Below, piece by piece: positions 1 to 7,119 of a DNA stretch of 13,470 bases. The DNA is taken from positions 1-13,470 of the forward strand of contig JANQTR010000172.1 of NCBI GenBank assembly GCA_030731635.1. The letters are read 5' to 3'. This stretch comes from Erythrobacter sp. Lineage in GTDB: Bacteria > Pseudomonadota > Alphaproteobacteria > Sphingomonadales > Sphingomonadaceae. Numbering within the stretch: the first letter of the stretch is position 1; every line of letters begins with the position of its first letter. A program made the translations under genes and the position numbers. The notes under the pieces were generated by a model. That model ran no database searches. It was given only the letters and a program-made list of their open reading frames with translations, and had not been told where the DNA came from.

Positions 1-930
1 GCGTTCAAGCCCAGCCGGATCAAGGAAATCGATCCGCGCGTCGAAACCCTCGCCTACGAGTTGATCGATGAATTCATCGATGACGGCCGCTGCGACTGGG
101 TGCGCCAGTTCTGCGTGCCGCTGCCGCTGTTCATCATCGGCGAACAGATGGGCGCAGCGCGCGAAGACATGTGGCGGATCAAGGGCTGGACCGACGCCTT
201 CTTCCACCGCATTTCGTTCATGCTGCCCGAGGACAAGCATCTGGAGATGGTCGACCGCGAGATTGAGGCGCAGCATTATTTCCAGCCCATTTTCGAACGC
301 CTGCGCGAACATCCCGATGGCAGCCTCATCTCGGTGCTGGTCAACACCGTGATCGAAGGCTGGGGGCGGCCCTTGAATGACGAGGAACTCCACGCCGAAA
401 TGATGGCCGATACCTTCGTCGGCGGCAGTGAGACGACCACCAATGCGCTGGCAGCAGGGATGAAGCTGCTGATCGAAAACAAGGACGTGTGGCACGCCCT
501 CAAATCCGATCCCGACAAGCATATGCGCACCTTCGTTGAAGAAGTGCTGCGGCTCGAAAGCCCGGTGCAATCGCTGATGCGCTTCACCCATGCGGACGTT
601 GAGCTGGACGGGGTAGCGATCCCCGCCGGATCGGTGATCAACGTCCGTTACGGCGCGGCGAACCGGGATGAACGTTTCTTCGAATGCCCCGAGAAACTCG
701 ATTTGAGTCGGCCACGCGCAGGCGCGCACATGGCATTTGGATCGGGCACGCACCACTGCCTTGGCGCCCCGCTCGCCCGGCGGGAATTGACGTGGGGCTT
801 TCAGGCGGTGGTCGACCGGTTCGAGGATATGTGGTTTGCCGAAGGGCAGAACGACTTCGCCTACCACCCGCATTTCCTGCTGCGCAGCCTCAAACAGCTC
901 AACATCACCTTTGAAGCAAAGGCACGCTGA
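1..930 (+). CDS. Cytochrome P450, C-terminal part (5' end outside window)
   Basis: Soluble bacterial class I cytochrome P450, a heme-thiolate monooxygenase. The reading frame is open from base 1, so the gene starts upstream; the visible 309 residues begin just after the C helix. Motifs in fragment numbering are the I-helix oxygen-activation segment GGSETTTN from residue 141, the ExxR pair Glu181/Arg184 (EVLR), and the heme loop AFGSGTHHCLGAPLARRE with Cys253 as iron ligand. By alignment with the second P450 at 12755, about 106 N-terminal residues are missing, which gives a usual length near 415. The stop lies 2 nt before the Rieske oxygenase start, so the two are almost certainly cotranscribed and translationally coupled. 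No ferredoxin partner is visible. The substrate cannot be read from the sequence; the setting suggests hydroxylation of a terpenoid- or steroid-like compound. A TTG at 61 could be mistaken for a start but would cut the fold. Confidence 0.95.
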   Translation, partial: AFKPSRIKEIDPRVETLAYELIDEFIDDGRCDWVRQFCVPLPLFIIGEQMGAAREDMWRIKGWTDAFFHRISFMLPEDKHLEMVDREIEAQHYFQPIFERLREHPDGSLISVLVNTVIEGWGRPLNDEELHAEMMADTFVGGSETTTNALAAGMKLLIENKDVWHALKSDPDKHMRTFVEEVLRLESPVQSLMRFTHADVELDGVAIPAGSVINVRYGAANRDERFFECPEKLDLSRPRAGAHMAFGSGTHHCLGAPLARRELTWGFQAVVDRFEDMWFAEGQNDFAYHPHFLLRSLKQLNITFEAKAR

Positions 931-932
931 CG

Positions 933-2264
933 ATGGCCACCTTGCTCAAACCCGTCCCGCAACGGATCGATAAAAGCCCGCAGCCCGCGCCTGCGCTCTC
1001 CACCAAACCGATCGAAGGCAGCCGTTACTGGTCACGCGACTTCATGGACCGCGAGTGGGACGGGATCTGGACCAAAGCCTGGCTGATCGGCGGGCTCGCC
1101 GCACAGGTCGCCAAGCCCGGTGATTTCTTCACATATGACATCGGGCGCGAAAGCATCCTTGTCACCCACGGCGATGATGGCCGCATCCGGGCGTTCTACA
1201 ATGTCTGCCCGCACCGCGGAAAACGGCTGGTGATGGAGGCGGCGGGGCATTCCAAACGCATCGCCTGTTCGTATCACGGCTGGCGTTTCACCCCCGAAGG
1301 CGAACTGAACTTTGTCCCCTGCCCCGAAGATTTCGCGGGCGGCAATCCATGCGGCAAGGTGACGCTGGAGGAAGTGCAATGCGCCGTCTTTGCCAGCTTT
1401 GTCTGGGTCAATCTCGACCCCCAGGCGAAACCGCTGGCCGACCATCTCGGCCCGATCGCGCCGCAGCTTGAATGTTACCGCATGGAACAAATGCACCGCA
1501 CCCACTGGGTCACGCTGGAGGGCGATTGGAACTGGAAATGCGTTCAGGACAATTTCAACGAAAGCTACCACCTGCCCTTCGTCCACCCGCAGACCCGGTT
1601 CGTGATGGAGCAAAGCTACAAGGACTGCCAGTTCGACATGTATGCCGCCCACGGCCATGCGCGGATGTTCATGCCGGGATCACGGCCCGCGCGGAGCCTT
1701 CGCGGTCACACCGACACCGTGCTCGACATGATGGCGAAAGAGCTGACCTATTGGGGCCTCAACCCCGAAGATTTCCGCGATGATCCGCTGCGCACGCGTG
1801 AGGCATTGCAAGCGGCCAAGCGCACCCACGGCGCGGCGAAGGGATATGATTTCAGCCACTTTCACGATGAACAGCTGACCGATCATTTCCACTATACAAT
1901 CTTCCCCAATATCAGCTTCAGCCTGAAACCCGATGGCTGCATCTGGCTGCGCGCCGATCCGCACCCGACCGATCCCGAACGCTGCCTGTTCGACATGTGG
2001 TATTTCACCTGGTTCCCCGAAGGGGAGGATCGTTATTATTCCTATTCGATGGGGCAGGAGGTGGATCGCACGGTACCGGTGGAACATCTGCGCGGGCGCG
2101 TGGGTGAGCTTTCCTGCGGCCCCGGCATTGATCAGGACGTTTCAATCTGGAGCGAACAGCAGATGGGCCTGCGTTCACGCGGCTATCGCGGCGGGCATCT
2201 GGCCGGGCAGGAAGCGCGGGTGCGGTTCTTCCACGATACGATTGATCGCTGTTTGGGGGGCTGA
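933..2264 (+). CDS. Rieske non-heme iron oxygenase, alpha (catalytic) subunit
   Basis: Aromatic-ring-hydroxylating-type oxygenase large subunit, 443 residues, a normal length. The N-terminal Rieske domain has Cys92-x-His94 (CPHRG) and, after 17 residues, Cys112-x2-His115 (CSYHGW), the ligands of a [2Fe-2S] cluster. The C-terminal catalytic domain has the mononuclear iron site in NFNESYHLPFVHPQ, with His213 and His218 as ligands and Glu210 where naphthalene dioxygenase has its bridging Asp. The third carboxylate ligand is probably in the segment around DPERCLFDMWYF but is not assigned with certainty. No small beta subunit or reductase lies nearby, so it may be an alpha-only mono- or dioxygenase served by unlinked electron carriers. 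The ATG follows the P450 stop by 2 nt. The name ring-hydroxylating dioxygenase is a family label; these enzymes also act on alicyclic and steroid-like substrates. Confidence 0.93.
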   Translation: MATLLKPVPQRIDKSPQPAPALSTKPIEGSRYWSRDFMDREWDGIWTKAWLIGGLAAQVAKPGDFFTYDIGRESILVTHGDDGRIRAFYNVCPHRGKRLVMEAAGHSKRIACSYHGWRFTPEGELNFVPCPEDFAGGNPCGKVTLEEVQCAVFASFVWVNLDPQAKPLADHLGPIAPQLECYRMEQMHRTHWVTLEGDWNWKCVQDNFNESYHLPFVHPQTRFVMEQSYKDCQFDMYAAHGHARMFMPGSRPARSLRGHTDTVLDMMAKELTYWGLNPEDFRDDPLRTREALQAAKRTHGAAKGYDFSHFHDEQLTDHFHYTIFPNISFSLKPDGCIWLRADPHPTDPERCLFDMWYFTWFPEGEDRYYSYSMGQEVDRTVPVEHLRGRVGELSCGPGIDQDVSIWSEQQMGLRSRGYRGGHLAGQEARVRFFHDTIDRCLGG

Positions 2265-2267
2265 TTC

Positions 2268-2287
2268 CCCTTCCCTCAAAGGAAGGG
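2268..2287. terminator. Small hairpin between convergent genes, possible bidirectional terminator
   Basis: A 7-bp perfect inverted repeat (CCCTTCC, 6-nt loop, GGAAGGG) fills nearly all of the 24 nt between the stop of the Rieske gene and the stop of the convergent flavoprotein gene. The position suits a shared terminator, but there is no clear T-run on either side, so it would be a weak or non-canonical one. Confidence 0.35.
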
Positions 2288-2288
2288 C

Positions 2289-3908
2289 CTAAAGGTTCGC
2301 GTTCGCCGCCGCCCTGCCCGCCAGGTACCCGAACGTCAGCGCCGGGCCGAGCGTCCCGCCAGCGCCTGCGTAAATTCCGCCGGTGGGGCAGGCGATGGCA
2401 TTGCCTGCGCCCAGCAGGCCGGGGATCACTGCGCCATCATGCCCCAGCACCCGCCCCGCGCCATCGGTGCGCGGCCCGCCATTGGTGCCGAGCAGGCCGG
2501 AGTGAATCTCCACCGCGTAAAACGGTGCTTCGCGGATCGCGCCCAATGTCACCGCTGCGCCTGACCGCGAACGGTCGCCGTAGAAGTGATCATAGGCGCT
2601 GGTGCCGCGTCCGAAATCGGGGTCTTCCCCTGCTTCGGCGTGGACGTTGAAATGCGCGACCGTTTCTTCGAGCACAGCCCCGTCGATACCGATTTGCTGC
2701 GCCAGCGCCTCCAGCGTATCGGCGCGCTTTACCCAATCGGGAATCGGCTGCCCCGGCTGGCGCGTCCCTAGCGGATAACGCGCGGCATATTGCGCGTCGA
2801 AGATCAGGTAGGCGGGCAGGTTCAGGTAATCATAATTGGCCGGATCGAACTGATGGAACACCCCGCCCAGCGCCGAATAATTCGCCGCCTCGTTACAGAA
2901 CCGCTGGGCTGAACGATTGACCATGATCGAATGCGGCACGGTGCGTTCGATCAGGATGATCTGCGCGCGTTGTTCGCCGCTGGCCCAGGGCGCATCGGGG
3001 GTCACCAATGTGGGTGCCCACCATGCGCTGGTCATGTTGCCGAGTTTTGCGCCCGCTTGCATCGCCAGTTTCAGCCCGCCACCGGAAGCGGTGGGCGGGC
3101 TGGCAGGCGCGGTGACGGGGCCGCGCAGGAAGGTCTGGCGGCTTTCCGTATCCCATTCGAACCCGCCGGTCGCAATCACCACCCCGCGCCGCGCTTTCAG
3201 CGTCAGCGGTGCGCCGTTCTGCTCCGCCTCAATCCCGGTGATCCGCGCGCCATCGCGCAGCAGGCGGTGGGTCGTCACCCCCAGCATCGGCGCAATCCCG
3301 CGCACCAGACACGCCTTGAGCAAGCGCGCCACCATCGCCTGACCAAACCCGCATTGCCGCGCGGCCATGCGTTCGCCCAGCACCTGCGGCGGCGGCATGG
3401 TGGTCGCCCCGCCGAGCGGCGTTTCGCGCAGCATCAGCGGCTTGGGTTCCTCAATTGCATAAATGCGCGCCGCCCATTCGCCGAGTTCCCCCAGCGCAAA
3501 CAGATCATGGTCTAGCGCACGTGAACCTTGTGGTTTTGCGCCCGGACGATCGAGGTAATAGTCGGGATAGCCCGGCAGCACCGCCACTTTCAGCGCATCA
3601 ATGCTTTCCAGAAACGCCAACGCCTCCGGCCCGGAATCGACAAACGCCTCGATTGTCTCATCCACCAGATCGCCGTGATCCAGACTGCGGAAATAGGCGA
3701 GCGCGTCTTCCCGGCTGTCCGCCATCCCGGCGGCGCGCATCCGGGGGTTGTCCGCGACCCAGATTACCCCACCCGATATCGCCGATGTGCCGCCGACGCG
3801 GTCGAATTTCTCGACCAGCAGCACCTCGGCCCCGGTTTCGTACGCGGCGAGCGCAGCAGCCATACCCGCCGCGCCAGTGCCAAGGATGATGACGTCTGCT
3901 TCTTTCAT
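2289..3908 (-). CDS. FAD-dependent oxidoreductase, 3-ketosteroid-delta1-dehydrogenase-like
   Basis: Flavoprotein of the FAD_binding_2 (fumarate reductase/KstD) family, 539 residues from the chosen start. The Rossmann motif is at the N-terminus (ILGTGAAGMAAA, Gly10/12/15), followed by Glu33, which should bind the FAD ribose, and by GGTSAISGGVIW. The C-terminal CPTGGIYAGAGGTLGPA matches the KstD signature: Tyr513 and Gly517 have the same Tyr-x3-Gly spacing as the catalytic Tyr487/Gly491 of Rhodococcus KstD1. Tyr117/Tyr118 lie about where KstD1 Tyr119 is. This supports desaturation or saturation next to a ring ketone, with FAD as acceptor. The start is uncertain: ATGs end at 3908 and 3917 and a TTG at 3944, none with a good Shine-Dalgarno. 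I chose 3908 because it puts the usual few residues before the FAD strand. True steroid specificity is not shown; relatives act on other cyclic enones. Confidence 0.88.
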   Translation of the reverse strand: MKEADVIILGTGAAGMAAALAAYETGAEVLLVEKFDRVGGTSAISGGVIWVADNPRMRAAGMADSREDALAYFRSLDHGDLVDETIEAFVDSGPEALAFLESIDALKVAVLPGYPDYYLDRPGAKPQGSRALDHDLFALGELGEWAARIYAIEEPKPLMLRETPLGGATTMPPPQVLGERMAARQCGFGQAMVARLLKACLVRGIAPMLGVTTHRLLRDGARITGIEAEQNGAPLTLKARRGVVIATGGFEWDTESRQTFLRGPVTAPASPPTASGGGLKLAMQAGAKLGNMTSAWWAPTLVTPDAPWASGEQRAQIILIERTVPHSIMVNRSAQRFCNEAANYSALGGVFHQFDPANYDYLNLPAYLIFDAQYAARYPLGTRQPGQPIPDWVKRADTLEALAQQIGIDGAVLEETVAHFNVHAEAGEDPDFGRGTSAYDHFYGDRSRSGAAVTLGAIREAPFYAVEIHSGLLGTNGGPRTDGAGRVLGHDGAVIPGLLGAGNAIACPTGGIYAGAGGTLGPALTFGYLAGRAAANANL

Positions 3909-4011
3909 GCGCGGCATAGAGGCGCTGCAAGCCGGTTCGGGCAACCCGTCATTTTGGCAAGGTGCGCGTGGGAGCTTGGCCCGCTACTCACGCATGCAAA
4001 GGAGAGAACGC
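3909..4011. promoter_or_regulatory. Divergent intergenic region between KstD-like and SDR genes
   Basis: About 100 nt separate two divergently transcribed genes, so promoters for both should lie here. GGAG at 4001-4004, 7 nt before the ATG at 4012, is a clear ribosome binding site for the SDR gene. A GCTAC element sits about 24 nt upstream of that ATG, similar in place to TAG-containing elements ahead of other genes in the window, but it is not a consensus -10. The CAAAAGTGTC motif of the other two divergent regions is absent. Confidence 0.35.
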
Positions 4012-4788
4012 ATGAAACTGGAAGGCAAAGTCGCCGCGATTACCGGCGGCACGGCAGGGATGGGGCGCGGCATTGCCGAGGCGTTTCTGGAAGAAGGCGG
4101 GAAAGTCGCGCTGTTCGCCCGCAATGCCGAAAAAGGCGCGAAAGTGCTGGCGGAACTCGGGGCAGGCGACCGCGCGATCTTCATCGCCGGGGACGTGATG
4201 GAGCAGGCCGATCTGGAAGGATTCATCGACCAGACCATCGCGCATTTCGGCACGTTGGACATTCTGGTGAACAACGCGGGCGGCGCGGGCGATTTGCAGC
4301 CGCTGGTCAACCTGTCCGATCACGCCTTTGACGAAGCGATGAAGTGGAACGTCTATTCGACCTTCTGGGCCAGCCGCCGCGCGCTGCCGGTGATGCTGGA
4401 AAAGGGCGATGGGCGGATCATCAACATCTCGTCGATGGAAGGCAAGCACGGCAAACCGGTGCTGACGGCTTACTCGGCAGCGAAACACGCGGTGAACGGC
4501 ATGACCAAAAGCCTGGCGCGCGAAGTGGGCGCAGCTGGTGTGACGGTCAATGCAATCTGCCCCGGCATCGTCATCACCGACATCATCAAGAACAACGGCC
4601 CTGCCACTGCGAAAGCGATGGGCATGGAGCTGGATGAAATGATCGCGATGTTCGCGGCCGAATCCGCGATCAAGCGGCCCAATACGGTTGAGGAAATCGC
4701 AGCCGTCGCAGTCCTGCTCGCCAGCAAGGCCGGGGCCGGGATCACCGGCGCGCAGATCAGCGTGGATGGCGGGACGGCCCAGTATTAG
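4012..4788 (+). CDS. Classical short-chain dehydrogenase/reductase
   Basis: A 258-residue classical SDR, complete. It has the cofactor motif TGGTAGMG (Gly12, Gly16, Gly18), NNAG at 87-90, and an intact catalytic tetrad Asn113, Ser141, Tyr154 and Lys158 (YSAAK). Arg37 after the second beta strand favours NADP(H), by general SDR rules. The C-terminus TGAQISVDGG is typical of beta-hydroxyacyl/alcohol-oxidising members. It would interconvert an alcohol and a ketone on the pathway intermediate. The start has a strong ribosome binding site (AAAGGAGAG, 7 nt from GGAG to ATG). The in-frame extension to 3748 overlaps the divergent flavoprotein gene and lacks family similarity, so it is rejected. The exact substrate cannot be told. 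Confidence 0.93.
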   Translation: MKLEGKVAAITGGTAGMGRGIAEAFLEEGGKVALFARNAEKGAKVLAELGAGDRAIFIAGDVMEQADLEGFIDQTIAHFGTLDILVNNAGGAGDLQPLVNLSDHAFDEAMKWNVYSTFWASRRALPVMLEKGDGRIINISSMEGKHGKPVLTAYSAAKHAVNGMTKSLAREVGAAGVTVNAICPGIVITDIIKNNGPATAKAMGMELDEMIAMFAAESAIKRPNTVEEIAAVAVLLASKAGAGITGAQISVDGGTAQY

Positions 4789-4863
4789 GGCAATATTGAT
4801 CGGGGCTTGACCCTCGCTCGGTCGCGCCAGACCCCGGCTTGACCCCGGCCAGATCAGTGACGA

Positions 4864-4891
4864 CACCGATGTTTCACGTGAAACATCGGTG
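4864..4891. other. parS: parS-like ParB binding site (28-bp perfect palindrome)
   Basis: A perfect 28-bp palindrome whose central 16 bases (4870-4885) read TGTTTCACGTGAAACA. This equals the parS consensus known from Bacillus, Caulobacter and most bacteria with chromosomal ParABS. It lies in the 123-nt gap between two convergent SDR genes, outside any coding sequence. Known function of the site: ParB and CTP loading, then chromosome segregation and SMC recruitment. It could alternatively fold as a terminator stem, but no T-run follows on either strand, and an exact consensus match is not needed for that role. The sequence match is directly seen; ParB binding in vivo is inferred. Confidence 0.8.
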
Positions 4892-4911
4892 GCTCGGGGG
4901 TGCCTGTCGCC

Positions 4912-5721
4912 CTATTGCTGCAACTTCGCCATCGCCGCGCCAATCGCTGCGGCAACATCGCCCGCCTGCGGATTGCCGCGCATGATCAGGCCCCCATTGG
5001 GCTGGATATTCGCGCCGGTAACATAGGCCTGATCGGTGCTCAGCCACAGGCAGGCATGGGCGACATCATCCACGGTGTTGAGCCGGCCCATCGGGTAACG
5101 CGGCAGGAACGCATCGGTCAGGCCCGGCACCTGAAAGCTGTCATGCGTCATCGGGCTATCGGTAAAGGCGGGGGAGACGGTATTGGCCTTGATCCCCAAA
5201 TGCCCGTAATCATTGGCAACGCACTCGATCAACGCCTCGCTGCCGCGCTTGGTGCCAATGTATGCCGCATGATTGGTGATGATCGCTTTGGTCGTCGCCG
5301 AAGACAGGCTGATCAGCGACCCGCCTGTCGGTGTCTGCGCGCTCATCACCCGCACAAAGGCTTGCAGGAAGTGGTGCACGCCCTTGAACTGCAAATCGAC
5401 AATTTGGTCGAGCTGTTCCTCGGTGATTTCCTCAAGACTGGCGAGCAGGCCCCAGCCGGTGGTGTTGATCGCGATATCGACCCGGCCAAAGGTGTCTTTT
5501 GCCTTGTCTGCCAGCGCGTTGACTTGCGCGCGGTCGGCAATGTCGCACAGCGCGTAGGCCCCGCCAATATCCTCCGCCAGCGCGGCCAGCGCGGGTTCCT
5601 TGCGCCCTGCCACCATCACCTTCGCGCCCTCTTTCGCGAACAGCCGGGCAATGGTCTGCCCAATGTTGCCTGCTGATGCCGCCCCCAGCACTACGGCGGT
5701 CTTGCCTTGCAATTGTCCCAT
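4912..5721 (-). CDS. Divergent short-chain dehydrogenase/reductase with altered motifs
   Basis: A 269-residue SDR. The cofactor loop is GAASAGNIG (Gly13, Gly18, Gly21), and Gly39-Arg40 after strand 2 suggests NADP(H). Catalytic Ser141, Tyr154 and Lys158 (YIGTK) are present with correct spacing. Two canonical positions differ: the NNAG motif is NTTG (86-89), and the tetrad Asn is replaced by Gln111 (LQFKG). A C-terminal tail beyond PNGGLIMRG adds about 20 Ala-rich residues. Such changes occur in atypical SDRs and may mean altered substrate or reduced activity; this is inference. The start at 5721 is set by GAGGAGAG about 7 nt upstream and by the first Rossmann strand. A longer in-frame N-terminus up to 6153 would overlap the SnoaL-like gene and is not real. 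Convergent with the SDR at 4012, divergent from the SnoaL-like gene. Confidence 0.9.
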   Translation of the reverse strand: MGQLQGKTAVVLGAASAGNIGQTIARLFAKEGAKVMVAGRKEPALAALAEDIGGAYALCDIADRAQVNALADKAKDTFGRVDIAINTTGWGLLASLEEITEEQLDQIVDLQFKGVHHFLQAFVRVMSAQTPTGGSLISLSSATTKAIITNHAAYIGTKRGSEALIECVANDYGHLGIKANTVSPAFTDSPMTHDSFQVPGLTDAFLPRYPMGRLNTVDDVAHACLWLSTDQAYVTGANIQPNGGLIMRGNPQAGDVAAAIGAAMAKLQQ

Positions 5722-5844
5722 CGCATCTCTCCTCTGGGACAAGGGCCTACCACGCATCGCCCTTCGCTCACCCTTCCCAAAAGTGTCCATTGTCCGCTTG
5801 CGCCCGCCGCTTGATAGCAGCCCGGTAAAAGAGGGAGAGCGCAC
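5722..5844. promoter_or_regulatory. Divergent promoter region with CAAAAGTGTC motif
   Basis: 123 nt between the SDR gene (-) and the SnoaL-like gene (+). CAAAAGTGTC at 5778-5787 recurs in the same orientation and at nearly the same central place in the 8125-8242 divergent region. Downstream of it, TTGTCC (5790-5795), a 17-nt spacer and GATAGC (5813-5818) could form a weak -35/-10 pair for the rightward operon. Leftward, GTGGTAG (complement of 5747-5753) lies 25 nt before the SDR start. GGGAGAG precedes the SnoaL-like ATG. Promoter calls are by eye only. Confidence 0.4.
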
Positions 5845-6255
5845 ATGTTTACCGGACCGCTGGAGGATCGCGTAGCGATCAGCGAATTGAACGGCACCTA
5901 TGCCGATGGGGTGGTGCGCTTCGATGCCGCAACCTGGGGATCGGTCTGGGCCGATGATGCCGACTGGGATCTGATGGGCCACAAGACCAAGGGCAAGGAG
6001 GCGATCGTGGCTTTCTGGAACGGCGCGATGGGCGGGCTTGAGGCGGTGAGTTTCCAATGTGTGCCCTGCATGATCGAAATTACCGGAAACACGGCGAAAT
6101 CGCGGGTGCAGACGCAGGAAATCCTGAAACCCAAGGACGCGCCAGCACGCCATGTCGGCGGACTGTACGAGGACGAGCTCGCCAAAGTGGACGGGCGCTG
6201 GGTCTTCACCAACCGCGTCTTCAAGATCATCGCCGAATTCGGCGCACAGGGATAA
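5845..6255 (+). CDS. SnoaL-like (NTF2-fold) protein
   Basis: A 136-residue protein of the NTF2/SnoaL-like superfamily, closest by eye to the SnoaL_4 group that includes small dehydratases, isomerases and ring-hydroxylase beta-like proteins. Seen features are the N-terminal helix DRVAISELNGTYADGV, the acidic WADDADWDLMG strand region, the GKEAIVAFW helix, and a C-terminal YEDELAKVDGRWVFTNRVF strand pair, all in the order usual for the fold. The length is normal. A catalytic role such as dehydration or isomerisation of a hydroxylated intermediate is inferred from context, not from defined residues. The ATG has GAGGGAGAG about 7 nt upstream. It leads a three-gene unit with the ABM protein (8 nt gap) and mobA (overlap). 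Confidence 0.85.
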   Translation: MFTGPLEDRVAISELNGTYADGVVRFDAATWGSVWADDADWDLMGHKTKGKEAIVAFWNGAMGGLEAVSFQCVPCMIEITGNTAKSRVQTQEILKPKDAPARHVGGLYEDELAKVDGRWVFTNRVFKIIAEFGAQG

Positions 6256-6263
6256 TTCGACAC

Positions 6264-6605
6264 ATGGCCAAGATCCTGATTTCCGCGCAAATCGACCTCG
6301 ACCCCGCCCAGCGTGACGAGGCCCTTCGCACCGCCCGCCCGCATATCGAAGCCGCGCTCGCCGAGCAGGGGTGCATCCATTACGACTGGAGCGCCTGTTC
6401 GATGAACCCCGCGCGGGTCAACGTGTTCGAAGAATGGGAAAGCGAAGAAGCGCTGGCCGCCCACTTCCGCGACCCCGCCTATACCGGGATGCGTGACCAC
6501 ATCGGCCAGTTCGGCATCACCGGCGCAGTCAGCGCCAAGTACCGCGTCGATGCCGAAGGGCCGGTTTACAACGCCGAGGGCAATGCGACCGAGGCGTTTG
6601 ACTAA
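6264..6605 (+). CDS. ABM-domain (antibiotic biosynthesis monooxygenase-like) protein
   Basis: A 113-residue dimeric alpha-beta-barrel protein of the ABM/YgiN type. Typical elements are the opening beta strand AKILISAQIDL, EQGCIHYDW, then FEEWESEEALAAHF with the conserved W-x-S-x-E-x-L-x2-H arrangement, and a C-terminal strand. Members include cofactor-free quinol monooxygenases and small stress proteins, so a role in oxidising or protecting against quinone-like intermediates is possible but not shown. It begins 8 nt after the SnoaL-like stop with a weak ribosome binding site (AGGGA at long spacing), so translation may depend on coupling to the gene before. Its 3' end overlaps the start of mobA. 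Confidence 0.85.
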   Translation: MAKILISAQIDLDPAQRDEALRTARPHIEAALAEQGCIHYDWSACSMNPARVNVFEEWESEEALAAHFRDPAYTGMRDHIGQFGITGAVSAKYRVDAEGPVYNAEGNATEAFD

Positions 6606-7116
6606 ACTCCTCGGAGCAATCCTCGCCGGCGGGCAGGCGCGGAGGTTCGGCAGCGACAAGGCCCACGCGCTGTATCAAGGCGCGCGGCTGATTGACCGGG
6701 TCGCAGCGGCGCTTGGCGCGCAATGCGAAGTCGTGGTGGTGTGCGGACGCGACGAGCCGGGTTTTACGTCCATCCCCGATTGGCCCGAAACAGGGCTTGG
6801 CCCGCTTGGCGGGCTGGCGGCGGCGCTACGCCATGCAAGCGGGAGCGGGTTCACGCGCGTGCTGTCCGCCGGGGTTGATGCGCCTGACCTGCCCCATGAT
6901 CTGGCCGCGTTGCTCACCGGCACAGGCGCCGCAATTGTGGAAAGCCAGCCCGTCGTCGGGTTGTGGCCGGTCGATGCGCTCCCCACGCTCGAAACCTTCC
7001 TCAGCGGCGGGGGACGCTCGCTTTACCGCTTTGCTGACCACATCGCGGCCCGCCGGATCGACCTCCCCCACGCGCTGATGAACGTCAATCGGCCCGAGGA
7101 TTTGCCCCCGGCCTAA
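6583..7116 (+). CDS. mobA: Molybdenum cofactor guanylyltransferase MobA
   Basis: Transfers GMP from GTP to Mo-molybdopterin, making the MGD cofactor used by DMSO-reductase-family enzymes; cytoplasmic. Seen are the nucleotidyltransferase signature LGAILAGGQARRFGSDKA near the N-terminus, GPLGGLAAAL in the middle, the metal-binding VDAPDLP motif, and the closing NVNRPEDL. The protein has 177 residues from the ATG at 6583, slightly short for MobA. That start overlaps the ABM gene by 23 nt; a TTG at 6598 would overlap by 8 nt and also precedes the first strand, and neither has a well-spaced ribosome binding site. The extension to 6493 is only the shifted frame of the ABM gene. It ends 3 nt before the convergent MDR stop. 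A bis-MGD molybdoenzyme is encoded 1.1 kb downstream, which gives this gene an obvious local client. Confidence 0.9.
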   Translation: MRPRRLTKLLGAILAGGQARRFGSDKAHALYQGARLIDRVAAALGAQCEVVVVCGRDEPGFTSIPDWPETGLGPLGGLAAALRHASGSGFTRVLSAGVDAPDLPHDLAALLTGTGAAIVESQPVVGLWPVDALPTLETFLSGGGRSLYRFADHIAARRIDLPHALMNVNRPEDLPPA

Positions 7117-7119
7117 AGG

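Noticed and set aside
61..930. TTG start for the first P450 at base 61
   Set aside because: The frame is open to base 1 and the 20 preceding codons fit the P450 fold, so the gene continues upstream of the window.
1032..1658. Minus-strand open frame (208 codons) opposite the Rieske gene
   Set aside because: It covers the Rieske cysteine/histidine region on the other strand, has no recognisable domain and no ribosome binding site.
3528..4011. Plus-strand open frame running from inside the flavoprotein gene into the SDR region
   Set aside because: Antisense to the FAD-binding domain at its beginning, out of frame with the SDR later, and with no domain.
4804..4845. Direct repeat GGCTTGACCC at 4804-4813 and 4836-4845
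   Set aside because: A short two-copy repeat in a GC-rich intergenic stretch; too little to support a function or element.
4864..4891. Palindrome read only as a rho-independent terminator
   Set aside because: No T-run follows the stem on either strand, there is no unpaired loop at the centre, and the core equals the parS consensus exactly. A secondary effect on termination is not excluded.
5722..6153. N-terminal extension of the minus-strand SDR
   Set aside because: The added residues do not resemble SDRs and overlap the SnoaL-like gene; a good ribosome binding site precedes the ATG at 5721.
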